A stretch of 56,113 bases of DNA from Nannocystaceae bacterium (GCA_019694555.1 JAIBBS010000037.1:1-56113), one strand, 5' to 3'. Counted from the stretch's first letter, positions 35,281-44,430 are shown. Notes: a model not told the origin generated them from the letters alone. Made by a program: numbers and translations.

Positions 35281-35372
35281 TCCGCGGATGCTGGCAGGCT
35301 CTCGTCGCGGAGCGACCGGAGCCCGTCCCGTGACCGGCGTGCCCGGGCACGGCGCGCGGACGCGGAGCGTCC
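35281..35372 (+). repeat. convergent-junction hairpin repeat, copy C
   Basis: CCGCGGATGC (35282-35291), triloop hairpin GTCGC-GGA-GCGAC (35304-35316) overlapping the core GCGGAGCGACCGG (35307-35319), CCCGTG..CACGG (35327-35352), CCGGGCACGG (35343-35352) and triloop hairpin GGACGC-GGA-GCGTCC (35358-35372). The last hairpin differs from copy A by a compensated base pair. It lies between the convergent hypothetical and kinase genes. Confidence 0.8.
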
Positions 35373-35395
35373 TCGCCGTCGCGCGAGCCCTGGTG

Positions 35396-38116
35396 TCACG
35401 GCGCGTCGCGTAGCCAGCGATCGATCGCCGTGATCGGTGCAGCGCCGCGGCGACCCAGCTGCGCGTACTCGCGGCGGGCCTGCAGCGCCAGCGCACGTGC
35501 GAGGCCGGGCTCGCCACCGCGGGTGCGCAGCGCCTTCGCCAGCGCGAAGCGGGGCTCGGCGCGCAGCTCGAGCCCGACCTCGGCGCGATCGAGCACGTCC
35601 AGCGAGTGACGCAGCGCCGCGATCGCGCCGTCGACCTCACCCAGCGCCGCGCGGCTGCGGCCGACGCCGGTCCACGCCGCACCGACGTACGCGTGCCCCT
35701 CGGGCAGCCCGCGTCGCAGCAGCGCCAGCGCGCGCTCGTACTCGGCCAGGGCCTTGCGCGCCTGCCCGGCATCGAGGTGCAGCTCGGCGATGTTGCACAA
35801 CGTGACCCCGACCGCGGGGTTGTCGGCGTCGAGCTGCAACCACAGCGCGTGGGCGCGCTCGGCCGCGACCAGGGCTTCGTCGCGCAGGCCCGCGTCGCGC
35901 AGCGCCACCGCGAGGTTGTTGAGCACCACGCGAAGGCTCGGGTCCTGCGGACCGCGGGCGCGCTCGAGCACCGCGAGCGCGCGGCGATGGTGGGCGATCG
36001 CGGCATCGGACTCGCCCAACAGGCCCAGCACCGCACCTTGGTTGATGAGCGGGTCGGCGATGGCGGGGTGATCGGGGCCCGACAGCGCCATTCGGATGAG
36101 GAAGGCCTGGGCGAACCATGCCGCGGCGACACCGAGCTCGCCACGGACCATGTGCACGCTGCCGAGGTTGTTGCACAGCACCGACAGCTGCTCGTCGAGC
36201 GGCAGCGCGAACTCGGCCCGCAGCGCCAGCGCGCGCCGGAACGCTGCCAGCGCGTCCTCGTGGCGGCCCTCGTCGCCGTAGACCACCGCGATGCCCAGCA
36301 GCAGCTCCAGCCGCCGCTGCACGTCGGCGTCGACACGCTGCGCGATCTCGCCGGCGATCGACGCGTACCAGTGCGCGCGGCGGACCTCCCCGCCCAGGTG
36401 CCCCTCGGCGTAGACCAGATCGATCAGCGCCTCGAGCCGCTCGCCGTCGGCGCCCGCGACGTCGGCGTCGCGCAGCGATCGCTGCAGCGCATCGATCGCG
36501 GGCACCAGCGCACCCATGCTCACGCGCGACTGGCCTTCGACCAGGCGCGCGCGCGCGGCCTGCAGCGGCTGCTGCAACGCGTCGGCGTCGGCGGCGATGC
36601 GCCGCGCGGCGTCGGCCGCGGCCTCGAAACGCTCGGCGTGCTGCCACGCCCGCGCCTGCGCCAACCGGGCCGCGAGCGCGCTGGCCTGCTCGCGCGCCTC
36701 CTCGTCGGCGGCGCTGGTGGGCGCCGGCGCCTCGTCGATGCAGCGCGCCGGTGGGGCCAGCGCCGCGGCGGCCTCGCGCGCGTGCTCGACCAGCTCGGCG
36801 TCGGCGTGCTCGAACAACGCCACCGTCGCGTCGAACTCGTCGCGGCGCTCTTGCAGGCACGCGCTCGCGCGCTGGTACGAGGGCTCGGGCCGCACCCGCG
36901 CGACGAAGGTCTGCAGGCACAGCTCGTCGTGGGCCTGCGCCCAGGCATGGGCGTGGCCGTCCAACAGCACCGCGCTGCTCGACCACGCGGCGGCCGCGAA
37001 CGGCAGCTCACTCGCAGCGAAGGCCTCGGCCGCGGCGCTGCGTCGGCCTTCGTGCCAGAACTGCGCCGCGGTCGCGGCTCCGTCGTCGCACGACTGCCGC
37101 GGCGCGCGGGCCAGCCGTGCACCCACGCCCAGCGCGGCGAGCGAGACCGCGACGGTCGCGAGCCCGGCCGGGCGCCGCAACCATCCCTGCCGCGCGCGTC
37201 GCAACGCGTCGACGAGCCGGTGCATGTCCTCGAAGCGGTCGCCGGGCGCGAGCTGCAGGCCGCGCTCCAGCACCCGCACGATGCGCTTGGGTGGCCGCGA
37301 CACCGGCGCGGCGAACTTGCGCTGCAGCACTGCGGCCTCGTACTCGCGACGCGTGCGGCCGGCGAAGGGTCGCGCGCCGCACAACGCCTCCCACGCGGTC
37401 ACGCAGAAGCCGAACTGATCGCTGCGGCGATCCGGGGCGTGACCGAGCAGCAGCTCGGGCGCGATGTAGCCGACCGTGCCGACCGCGGCACCGACCGTGA
37501 GCTCGGTGCTGCTCGCGGCGGCGCTGCCCGACTCCGAGGCCTCGCCGGCGAAGCGGCGCGCGAGCCCGAAGTCGAGCACGCGCACGACCCCGTCCTCGCC
37601 GACGAGGATGTTCGACGGCTTGACGTCGAGGTGGATGATGCCGGCCGCGTGGGCCGCCGCCAGCCCCTCGGCCGCCGCCAGCAGCACGTCGAGGATCTCG
37701 ACCCAGTCGCGTGCGCGCGCGCGCTGCCACTGCTCGAAGCTCTGGCCCGCGACGTACTCCAGCGCGACGTAGACCTGCTGCCCGAACACGCCCACGTCGT
37801 AGACGCCGACGACGTTGCGGTGCGACAGCTGGGCCAGCGAGCGCGCCTCGCCGATCAGCGCGTCGCGATCGCGATCGCGGTCGCGCGCGCGCGGCAACAG
37901 CAGCTTGAGCGCGACGTTGCGATCGAGCTCGGGATCGAAGGCGAGGTAGACCATGCCCATGCCGCCGCTGGCGAGCGGGCGCAGCAGCACGTAGCGCCCG
38001 ACCTCGTCGCCGGGGCGCAGGCCCGAGCCACCGCCGTCGTCGTCGTCGTGGCCCTCGGCCGCGGCGCCGGCGTCGGTGACGGGCTCGGCCGCCATCGACG
38101 TGGGGCTGTCGGACAC
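35396..38116 (-). CDS. Ser/Thr protein kinase (Hanks type) with membrane segment and TPR-like tail
   Basis: A 906-residue membrane kinase. The glycine-rich loop is LASGGMGMVYLA (48-59), Lys71 is in ALKL, the catalytic loop is HLDVKPSN (162-169, Asp164), DFG is at 182-184 and an APE-like IAPELL follows. The HRD Arg is Leu, so it is a non-RD kinase. A single hydrophobic segment near 314-332 is followed by about 570 residues of helical TPR-like repeats (for example LGEVDGAIAALRHSLDVLD). GTG 38116 is chosen because TATCCT ends 9 nt upstream; ATG 38095 is an alternative. It lies 47 bp after the DUF1566-like gene. It probably signals between envelope and cytoplasm; targets are unknown. Confidence 0.88.
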   Translation of the reverse strand: MSDSPTSMAAEPVTDAGAAAEGHDDDDGGGSGLRPGDEVGRYVLLRPLASGGMGMVYLAFDPELDRNVALKLLLPRARDRDRDRDALIGEARSLAQLSHRNVVGVYDVGVFGQQVYVALEYVAGQSFEQWQRARARDWVEILDVLLAAAEGLAAAHAAGIIHLDVKPSNILVGEDGVVRVLDFGLARRFAGEASESGSAAASSTELTVGAAVGTVGYIAPELLLGHAPDRRSDQFGFCVTAWEALCGARPFAGRTRREYEAAVLQRKFAAPVSRPPKRIVRVLERGLQLAPGDRFEDMHRLVDALRRARQGWLRRPAGLATVAVSLAALGVGARLARAPRQSCDDGAATAAQFWHEGRRSAAAEAFAASELPFAAAAWSSSAVLLDGHAHAWAQAHDELCLQTFVARVRPEPSYQRASACLQERRDEFDATVALFEHADAELVEHAREAAAALAPPARCIDEAPAPTSAADEEAREQASALAARLAQARAWQHAERFEAAADAARRIAADADALQQPLQAARARLVEGQSRVSMGALVPAIDALQRSLRDADVAGADGERLEALIDLVYAEGHLGGEVRRAHWYASIAGEIAQRVDADVQRRLELLLGIAVVYGDEGRHEDALAAFRRALALRAEFALPLDEQLSVLCNNLGSVHMVRGELGVAAAWFAQAFLIRMALSGPDHPAIADPLINQGAVLGLLGESDAAIAHHRRALAVLERARGPQDPSLRVVLNNLAVALRDAGLRDEALVAAERAHALWLQLDADNPAVGVTLCNIAELHLDAGQARKALAEYERALALLRRGLPEGHAYVGAAWTGVGRSRAALGEVDGAIAALRHSLDVLDRAEVGLELRAEPRFALAKALRTRGGEPGLARALALQARREYAQLGRRGAAPITAIDRWLRDAP

Positions 38117-38125
38117 GCGCGATCG

Positions 38126-38131
38126 AGGATA
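38126..38131 (-). promoter_or_regulatory. candidate -10 box for the kinase gene
   Basis: TATCCT on the minus strand ends 9 nt before GTG 38116. It lies in the 47-bp gap after the upstream gene and suggests that the kinase has its own promoter. Confidence 0.3.
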
Positions 38132-38163
38132 TCAGCTGCCCGCAGCCACGCCGCCGCGCGGCA

Positions 38164-39405
38164 TCACGAGCGTTCGCGAACGCACAGGATGCGACCGGCG
38201 TCCCAACCCGCCGGGACCGGGCTGATGCGCTCGCGCTTGACCACCAGCACCAGCCGCAGATCGCCGAAGGTGTCGCCCTTGGTCACCGACCAGTACGAGC
38301 CCTTGCGGAGCATCTTGGCGCGCGACATCGAGATCAGCTCGCCGATCTCCGGCAGTCGCCACCCCGAGATGCCCGCGACCTCGAGCTTGTCGCAGTAGGC
38401 CGCGGCGCCGCGGAAGTCGTCGGGCTTGCGCGACTCGGGCGCGACCACGAACACGTCGAGCGCCCGGATCTCGCGCTTGCGCAGCGCCGCGACGATGGTG
38501 GGCGCGTCCTCGGCGTCGGGCAGCGTCGTCGTCGCGGCCGCGATCACGCCACTGGGCACCACCACCGGCGAGGCCGCGATCGGTGCGGTCGGTGGCGTGA
38601 GCGGCGGCGCGGTCGCAGGCGTCAGCGCGGCGTGCTGCACCGTCGCGGGTGCGCCGTCGGCCACCGTGCCGGTCGGCTCGGGCGCGGGCGCGGGCGTGTC
38701 GTCGTCGCGGACCAACAGCCACGACGCCGCAGAGACCGCCATCGCCAGCGACGCGGCCACCAACGCGAGGCGACGGCGACCGATCGGCGCCGGCACGGTG
38801 GCGTCGAGCAGCGTCGTGGTCGCCGCGATCGGCGGCGTGGTCGGCATCGGCGTGCTCGCCGGACCCGCGGGCGTCCCCGCGCCCTGCGGCGGCGCGTCGG
38901 CATCGAACGAAGGGGGCACCACCGCGTAGCCGGCCGCACCGCCGCTCGCCTCCGCGGGCGCAGGCGGCACCGATCGCTCCTTGCTGGCGCCGGCGCGCTC
39001 GGGTGGCGCGGGCGGACGCGGCAGCGCCACCGCGCGAGGCAGCTCGGACACCGTCGCGATGCGGCGGACCAAGGTGGTCACACGCTGGGCGAACTCGCGC
39101 GCGCCACCGGGCGACAGCGGCAGCGACAGCGAGCGCGACATCGGCACGCCGAGGTCGCGCAACAGCTCGCGCAGGGCCTCCGCGCGGTCGCCGGTCATCG
39201 CCGGACCCCGCGCGACCACGAACAGGCCGCGGCCGCCGAGCTTGGCGCACGCCTCCATCAGCGGCGCGTCGGCGTCCGCGATCGCCACGGTCGTCACCGG
39301 GTGTCCGAGCGAGCGCAGCTCCGCCGCCGCGGCCGCCGCCGCGTCGCTCTCGCCGCTACCGTGCGCGAGCACGATCGTGAACCCGTCTCGCCGAACCTCC
39401 GTCAT
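38164..39405 (-). CDS. membrane protein with N-terminal alpha/beta domain and DUF1566-like C-terminus
   Basis: A 413-residue protein. Residues about 8-115 form an alpha/beta domain (FTIVLAHGSGESDAAAAAAAE, written here in short: FTIVLAHGSGES, VTTVAIADADAPLMEAC, GLFVVARG) of unassigned flavodoxin- or TIR-like appearance. A Pro-rich linker is followed by one membrane helix (about 195-218), a second Pro/Ala/Thr linker and a C-terminal domain with SGWRLPEIGELISMSRAKML and YWSVTKGD, which resembles DUF1566/Lcl-type domains. It precedes the Ser/Thr kinase gene by 47 bp. A shared pathway is plausible but unproven. Confidence 0.6.
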   Translation of the reverse strand: MTEVRRDGFTIVLAHGSGESDAAAAAAAELRSLGHPVTTVAIADADAPLMEACAKLGGRGLFVVARGPAMTGDRAEALRELLRDLGVPMSRSLSLPLSPGGAREFAQRVTTLVRRIATVSELPRAVALPRPPAPPERAGASKERSVPPAPAEASGGAAGYAVVPPSFDADAPPQGAGTPAGPASTPMPTTPPIAATTTLLDATVPAPIGRRRLALVAASLAMAVSAASWLLVRDDDTPAPAPEPTGTVADGAPATVQHAALTPATAPPLTPPTAPIAASPVVVPSGVIAAATTTLPDAEDAPTIVAALRKREIRALDVFVVAPESRKPDDFRGAAAYCDKLEVAGISGWRLPEIGELISMSRAKMLRKGSYWSVTKGDTFGDLRLVLVVKRERISPVPAGWDAGRILCVRERS

Positions 39406-39441
39406 CGCCCCGGATCGTCCTCGATCCAATTGTGTGCATCG

Positions 39442-40935
39442 TCAGCGGTCGCGATGCAACAAGACGTAGTGTCCGAGGTCGCCGCGGCGAATCCGGAGCC
39501 GAACCCCGCGCTCGAGGTCGGCCTTGTCGAGCAAGGTCTCCGCCTGTGATGCGGATCGCACCGCCTGATCGCCGACCTCGACGATGACGTCGCCCGGCTC
39601 GATTTCGTCCGACGCGAGCGAGTCGGGCGCCACGCCGGTGACCACTGCACCCTTGCGCACGTCGAGGCGCCAGCGCGCACGGACCTCGTCGCTGGGATCG
39701 ACCAGCTGGAGCCCGAGCTCGGGCGGCGGTGGGGCCTTGGCCTTGCCCCGCGCGGGCTTGCGGCGCTTGGCGCCATCGCCCTGGCCCGGCAACGCGCCCA
39801 GCTCCAGCGCGACCGTGCGGGTCTTGCCGTCGCGGAACACCGTCAGCTCGACCTTGGTGCCAGGCCTGCGCTGCGCGACGCCGTTGCGCAGCGCGACCAT
39901 GTCGCGCACCGACTTGCCGTCGAGCGCGGTGATGATGTCGCCGGCGACGAGCCCGGCCTTGGCCGCGGGGCCCTTGCCGTCGACGTCGTCGACCAGCACG
40001 CCGTCGTGACCGCGCAGGCCGAAGGAGGCGGCCAGGTGCTCGTCGAGCTTGCCCATGACGATCCCGAGCCAGCCGCGATCGACCGAGCCGTACTCGATGA
40101 GCTGTGCCATGACGACCTTGGCCAGGTCGATGGGGATGGCGAAGCCGACGCCGTTGCTGCCGCCGTTGTTGGACGCGATGGCGGTGTTGATGCCGACCAG
40201 CCGCCCCTGCAGATCGATGAGCGGGCCGCCGGAGTTGCCCTGGTTGATCGCCGCGTCGGTCTGGATGAAGTCGCCGTAGTCGGTGATGCCCATGCCACCG
40301 CGTCCGACCGCGCTGACGATGCCGACCGTGACGCTCTTGGCCAGGCCGAACGGGCTGCCGGCGGCCATGACCCACTGGCCCACGCGCACGTGCTCCGACG
40401 ACGACACCACCGCCGGCACCAGCCGCGGCGCGTCGATGCGGATGACCGCGAGGTCGGTCTTGGGATCGGTGCCCACGACCGTGGCCGTGAACTCGCGCTC
40501 GTCGTGCAGCCGCACGCGCAGGCGCTCGGCACCGTCCACGACGTGGTTGTTGGTGAGGATGTAGCCCTTGTCGTCGACGATCACGCCGCTGCCGAGCCCG
40601 CGCACGGTGCCGTCGGGCGGACCGAAGGGCCGCAGGAACGCCGGCACGTCGCCGCTGTCGAGCTCGCGCTCCATCGTGATCGAGACCACCGAGGGGCCGA
40701 TGTTCTGCGCCGCGCGTTCGAACGCGCGCTCGAGCTGTTCGAGGCTCGCGGTCGCGGGCGTCACGTCCGCGGCGACGCGAACGTCGCTCGCTGCAGCGCT
40801 GGGATCACCGCGGCTGGGCGCGGTGGCGTGGGCGCAGCCGGTCGCGAGCGCGGCCAGCAGCGGAGCGATGGACCAGAACCGAGACGTCAGCGGGGCGCGT
40901 GCGGCGAACACCGGCAACCTCCTCGACACGAACAT
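39442..40935 (-). CDS. HtrA/Deg-family serine protease, lipoprotein
   Basis: A 497-residue periplasmic protease and quality-control factor. The lipobox is LATGC (Cys34). The trypsin-like domain has His131 (NNHVVD), Asp161 (KTDLAV) and Ser235 (GNSGGPL), the complete triad. PDZ1 spans about 275-365 and PDZ2 about 400-490. A basic KRRKPARGKAK linker separates the PDZs. It most resembles DegP/DegQ, but lipid attachment is unusual for E. coli members. TATACT ends 14 nt before ATG 40935. Confidence 0.93.
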   Translation of the reverse strand: MFVSRRLPVFAARAPLTSRFWSIAPLLAALATGCAHATAPSRGDPSAAASDVRVAADVTPATASLEQLERAFERAAQNIGPSVVSITMERELDSGDVPAFLRPFGPPDGTVRGLGSGVIVDDKGYILTNNHVVDGAERLRVRLHDEREFTATVVGTDPKTDLAVIRIDAPRLVPAVVSSSEHVRVGQWVMAAGSPFGLAKSVTVGIVSAVGRGGMGITDYGDFIQTDAAINQGNSGGPLIDLQGRLVGINTAIASNNGGSNGVGFAIPIDLAKVVMAQLIEYGSVDRGWLGIVMGKLDEHLAASFGLRGHDGVLVDDVDGKGPAAKAGLVAGDIITALDGKSVRDMVALRNGVAQRRPGTKVELTVFRDGKTRTVALELGALPGQGDGAKRRKPARGKAKAPPPPELGLQLVDPSDEVRARWRLDVRKGAVVTGVAPDSLASDEIEPGDVIVEVGDQAVRSASQAETLLDKADLERGVRLRIRRGDLGHYVLLHRDR

Positions 40936-40949
40936 GCGCCGAGGCCAGC

Positions 40950-40955
40950 AGTATA
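40950..40955 (-). promoter_or_regulatory. candidate -10 box for the HtrA gene
   Basis: TATACT on the minus strand matches the sigma-70 -10 at five of six positions and ends 14 nt before the ATG. Confidence 0.45.
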
Positions 40956-40993
40956 GCTGCCAGCCCCGGCGCTGCCATGCGATCGCGGTGGGC

Positions 40994-41419
40994 TCAGGCG
41001 CCCGCCGCCGTCGGTCCCTTCACGACGATGCTGCGCGGCTTGAGGCTCGCGCGCTTGGGCAAGGTCACCGTCAGCACGCCCGCCTCCAGCTTCGCCTCGA
41101 TGGCGTCGAGATCGATGCCCTGGGGCAGCGTCAGCGTGCGCTCGAAGCTGTAGTCGCCGCGCTCGCGTCGCAGCGTGGGCTTGTCGTTGGCCGACTTGCG
41201 CGTGCCCTTGATGGTGAGTCGTTCCGGCGCAGCGACGATCTCGAGATCCTCGGGCGCGAGGCCGGGCACGTCGGCCTCGACCACGAAGCGCTCCTCGTCC
41301 TCGCGCACGTCGATGGGCACGCGCATGGTGGGCGCGCGGCGCTCGAGCTCACCGAACACGCGGCGGCTGAGCTCGTTGAATTCCTTGTACGGGTCGTAGT
41401 GGAGCAGATGGGCGATCAT
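40994..41419 (-). CDS. small heat-shock protein (Hsp20/alpha-crystallin)
   Basis: A 141-residue ATP-independent chaperone. The alpha-crystallin domain covers about 35-130 with VPIDVREDEERFVVEADVPG near the start and the C-terminal LEAGVLTVTLPKR, followed by a short tail (RSIVVKG). AGGAGA lies upstream of ATG 41419 at normal spacing. The open frame extends further upstream, but that stretch is low-complexity and lacks family similarity. A possible heat-shock promoter lies about 180 bp upstream. It probably protects unfolded proteins with the neighbouring HtrA. Confidence 0.93.
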   Translation of the reverse strand: MIAHLLHYDPYKEFNELSRRVFGELERRAPTMRVPIDVREDEERFVVEADVPGLAPEDLEIVAAPERLTIKGTRKSANDKPTLRRERGDYSFERTLTLPQGIDLDAIEAKLEAGVLTVTLPKRASLKPRSIVVKGPTAAGA

Positions 41420-41595
41420 GACGGGTCTCCTGGTGTCGCGGCGTCGTCGGCCCGGCGGGCGCGTGCACGCGGACATTCGCGTGGCACCGCCGACGAGCGC
41501 GCTCGCATCACCGCGCGCGGGTTTGGGGTTGGCCCCGGGGTCCCGACCGTCCGCGGTCTCTCGCGGCGACGGCCGGTCCGGGCTCGTCGCGGAAG

Positions 41596-41621
41596 TTGGG
41601 GCCGCGTCGGCGGCCGTCAAG
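41596..41621 (-). promoter_or_regulatory. possible sigma-32-like promoter for hsp20
   Basis: On the minus strand CTTGAC (41616-41621) and CCCCAA (41596-41601) are 14 bp apart, close to CTTGAA-N11-15-CCCCAT. It overlaps the stop codon of the upstream nucleotidyltransferase gene and would give a leader of about 165 nt. Confidence 0.4.
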
Positions 41622-42612
41622 GGGCGCTGTCGCCGAGCACGACGTCGTGCACGTCACCCGCGACGCGGCCGCCCCAGACCACCGCGCGGCGCACGGTCGC
41701 GCCGGGCTCGACCTCGACGCCGGCCTCGAGCTGCACGTGGGGCCCGACCCGCGCGCCCGCACCGACGCGGACCCCCGGACCGATCCACACCGGCGCGACG
41801 ATCTCGGCGCCGGCCTCGACCACCGCCGTGGGTGAGACCCCGCGGACGAACCCCGGGGCGAACGGCAGCGGCACCGCGCCGTCGAGGGCATTGCAGACGC
41901 CCTGCAGGTAGCGCTCGGCCGTCGAGTGCTCCCACCAGTAGCGCTCGGTGAGAAAGCCCTGCAGACCCTCGCCGCTGTCGAACAGCGAGGTGTACGCAGT
42001 CCGCACGATGCACTGCTCGCCGTGCGGCGGCACGCGGTCGAGGAACTGCGGCTGCATCACGTGGATGCCGGTGAACATCAGCGGTGCCGTGACCGGCGGC
42101 GGCACGTCGACCGCCGGCGCGCGCCCGAGCAGCCGCACGATGCGGCCGTCCGCGGCCAGCTGCTGGCTGCCCCAACGCTGCGCGTCGGCATCCGGCCGCA
42201 CGACCATGGTCGCCTCGGCCGCCGCGTCGCGGTGGTGCTGCAGCACCGCGCCCAGATCGAGGTCGACCAGGACCTTGCCGTTGAACACGACGATGGGCGT
42301 GCCGTGGCCGTCGTCGAGCAACGGCCGCGCCTGACGCAGCCCGCCGCCGGTGCCGAGGATCTGGCCGTGCTCGCGCGAGTACGCGATCGCAACGCCGTCG
42401 CGCGAGCCGTCGCGGAGCTCGTCTTCGATCTGCTCGCCCAGGTGGTGCAGGTTGATGACGATCTCGCGGATGCCGTGGTGCGCGAGGTAGCGGACCGCCC
42501 ACCGCACCAGCGGCGCGCCGCACACCGGCAGCATCGGCTTGGGCCGGGCGCGACCGAGCTCGCCCAGGCGCGTGCCGAAGCCGGCGGCCAGGATCATCGC
42601 GCGCGGCGGCAT
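41617..42612 (-). CDS. sugar-1-phosphate nucleotidyltransferase
   Basis: A 331-residue enzyme that activates a sugar phosphate with NTP. The N-terminal Rossmann-like domain has the signature MILAAGFGTRLGELG..KPMLPV (residues about 6-30) and the metal-binding FNGKVLVDLDLG region. The C-terminal third (VEAGAEIVAPVWIGPGVRVG) is a left-handed beta-helix of hexapeptide repeats. It resembles mannose-1-phosphate guanylyltransferases or MurNAc-1-P uridylyltransferases; the substrate cannot be fixed from sequence. ATG 42612 starts 12 codons inside the open frame, right before the signature. Confidence 0.88.
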   Translation of the reverse strand: MPPRAMILAAGFGTRLGELGRARPKPMLPVCGAPLVRWAVRYLAHHGIREIVINLHHLGEQIEDELRDGSRDGVAIAYSREHGQILGTGGGLRQARPLLDDGHGTPIVVFNGKVLVDLDLGAVLQHHRDAAAEATMVVRPDADAQRWGSQQLAADGRIVRLLGRAPAVDVPPPVTAPLMFTGIHVMQPQFLDRVPPHGEQCIVRTAYTSLFDSGEGLQGFLTERYWWEHSTAERYLQGVCNALDGAVPLPFAPGFVRGVSPTAVVEAGAEIVAPVWIGPGVRVGAGARVGPHVQLEAGVEVEPGATVRRAVVWGGRVAGDVHDVVLGDSAP

Positions 42613-42657
42613 CGTCCGAGGTCTATCAGCGCGTCCGCGCTCGCGCAAAGTCCGGGC

Positions 42658-44379
42658 TCAAAACACCCACACCAGGCTCTCGAGGATGAACATCGTCAGC
42701 GCGATGCCACCGATCATGATGGCGACCACGCCCAACCCTCGCCAGATGCCCGCGCGTGCCGCGGCCTCGACCTGCTTCTGCAGCGCGGCGTAGCCCTCGG
42801 GGTCGGCGGCCGCGTCGCTGCCCAGCTCCGCGAGCGTCGCCGCCGCGGCGCGCCGGTGGCTGCGGATCATGCCCAGGGTCATCGCGCCCAGGAACAGCGC
42901 GCCGCCGCCGAGCAGCAGCACGCGCATGGCCACGCGCCAGCGCCCCTGCAGCACCTGCAGCTCCTGCTCGAGCCGCGGCCGCGTCGCGACCGCGACCGGC
43001 GGACCGAAGATCGACGGCGGCAGCGTCCCGAGCAAGAACCCGCGCGCCCGCGCGACGCCCTCGGCATCGAGCGTCGCGGTGCCGATGCGATCGAGGAACG
43101 CGCGCTCGAGCTGCGCGTCGTAGTCGCGCTCGACCCGTGCGCCGTCGACGTGGGCGCGTTGCAGCGCGACCAGCTCGAGCAACGCGTCGCGCCCGCGCGG
43201 ATCGGTCTTCGTCACCTGCACGCGCACGAACGCGGTCGACTCGCCCGGCGCGGTGACCTGGTTGTGCGCCTCGAACTGCACCACGCCGGCCGCGTCCGCG
43301 GGCGTGGTCCACGGTCGCGGCGCCTCGCGTCCGATCACCGGCGGCGTCATCACGTCCACGAACGCACCATCGTCGCCGTGCACGTCGACGTAGATCGGCA
43401 GCTTCGCCGACAGTCCCCACACCTTGAGCTCGATCGCGTCGCCGGGCGCGACGACCTCGGGCGACGCCGAGGCCATCACGCCGCCGGCGAAGCTGACCAG
43501 GCGCACGCGTCGACGCTGCGTCACCACGCCGGCGGCATCGAGCCGCCGCACCTCGAGCCGCAGCACCTCGCTGCCCAGCGGTCCCTCGAGCCGCACCAGA
43601 CCCAGCGCGTCGGTCGGGCCGCGGAAGAGCACCGGCGGACGCTCGGCGTCGCCGGTCTTGCCCATGAACTCGCCGTCGGGCAGCGTGACCTCGATCGTCC
43701 CGCTCATCGGTGCACCGGCACCGTCGGTGACGCGCACGAACACGACGTTGTCGAAGCCCGCGAGCAGGCGCCCCGCCGGGCGCACGACCATGCGCGCGTC
43801 GGGCAGCTGCGCGTCGCTGTCGTCGCCGTACTGCAGCGTCGAGCCGGCGACGATCGGGCGAGCTGCGCGCGCGGGCCGATCGGCCACCACCTCGACGTCG
43901 ATGCGCTCGTGCATCGGGTCGACGCCCTCGGCCGTGACGTCGAGCACGAGCGTCGCCGGGCCGGGCGCCAGTGTCGCCGGCAGCTGCAGGCTCTGCTCGC
44001 CGCCCGCGCCGTCGGCGACGATCGCGAGCTCCGCCAGCGGCGTGGTGACGCCGCCCTGCTCCACCGCCGCGTGCATGCGCGTGCCCACGATCGGACCGCT
44101 GCGCGCGGCGACGATCTGCGCGCGGATGCCGAGCCGCTCGCCGGGCTGCCACGTGCTCTCGACCTGCACGATGAGGCTGTGCCGCACGTGCATCGTCGAG
44201 ACCCACAGGCTCAGCACCAGCGCGATCGCGAGCCCGAACATGCCCGCGAGCACGAAGATGCGGCCGAAGCGGACGCGACGCAGGGGCGAGCTGATCCAGT
44301 CGAACGCGTCGTCGTCGCCGCGCGGGCCCGGCGTCTCGCCCGGCGCCTCGGGGCGCAAAGGTGGCCGTGAACGGCTCAC
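42658..44379 (-). CDS. membrane protein with large beta-rich extracytoplasmic domain
   Basis: A 573-residue protein of unknown function. One membrane helix lies at about 41-60 and two near the C-terminus (about 490-512 and 548-570). Between them are some 420 residues of beta-rich sequence whose segments (GGVMASASPEVVAPGDAIEL, DALGLVRLEGPLG) resemble the Ig-like MG domains of alpha-2-macroglobulin-type proteins. GTG 44379 has AAGGTGG just upstream. It is divergent from ugd (51 bp between starts) and lies 45 bp before the nucleotidyltransferase gene on the same strand. Confidence 0.7.
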   Translation of the reverse strand: MSRSRPPLRPEAPGETPGPRGDDDAFDWISSPLRRVRFGRIFVLAGMFGLAIALVLSLWVSTMHVRHSLIVQVESTWQPGERLGIRAQIVAARSGPIVGTRMHAAVEQGGVTTPLAELAIVADGAGGEQSLQLPATLAPGPATLVLDVTAEGVDPMHERIDVEVVADRPARAARPIVAGSTLQYGDDSDAQLPDARMVVRPAGRLLAGFDNVVFVRVTDGAGAPMSGTIEVTLPDGEFMGKTGDAERPPVLFRGPTDALGLVRLEGPLGSEVLRLEVRRLDAAGVVTQRRRVRLVSFAGGVMASASPEVVAPGDAIELKVWGLSAKLPIYVDVHGDDGAFVDVMTPPVIGREAPRPWTTPADAAGVVQFEAHNQVTAPGESTAFVRVQVTKTDPRGRDALLELVALQRAHVDGARVERDYDAQLERAFLDRIGTATLDAEGVARARGFLLGTLPPSIFGPPVAVATRPRLEQELQVLQGRWRVAMRVLLLGGGALFLGAMTLGMIRSHRRAAAATLAELGSDAAADPEGYAALQKQVEAAARAGIWRGLGVVAIMIGGIALTMFILESLVWVF

Positions 44380-44412
44380 CGGGCCACCTTGGCGGTGCTC
44401 GCGGGGTTGTCG

Positions 44413-44418
44413 TATGCT
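44413..44418 (+). promoter_or_regulatory. candidate -10 box for ugd
   Basis: TATGCT ends 12 nt before ATG 44431. TTGGCG at 44389-44394 with an 18-bp spacer is a possible -35. Confidence 0.4.
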
Positions 44419-44430
44419 CCGCCCGCACGC

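Noticed and set aside
41420..41616. N-terminal extension of the Hsp20 frame
   Set aside because: The extra 67 codons are low-complexity Arg/Pro/Ala without family similarity, and a good Shine-Dalgarno precedes ATG 41419.
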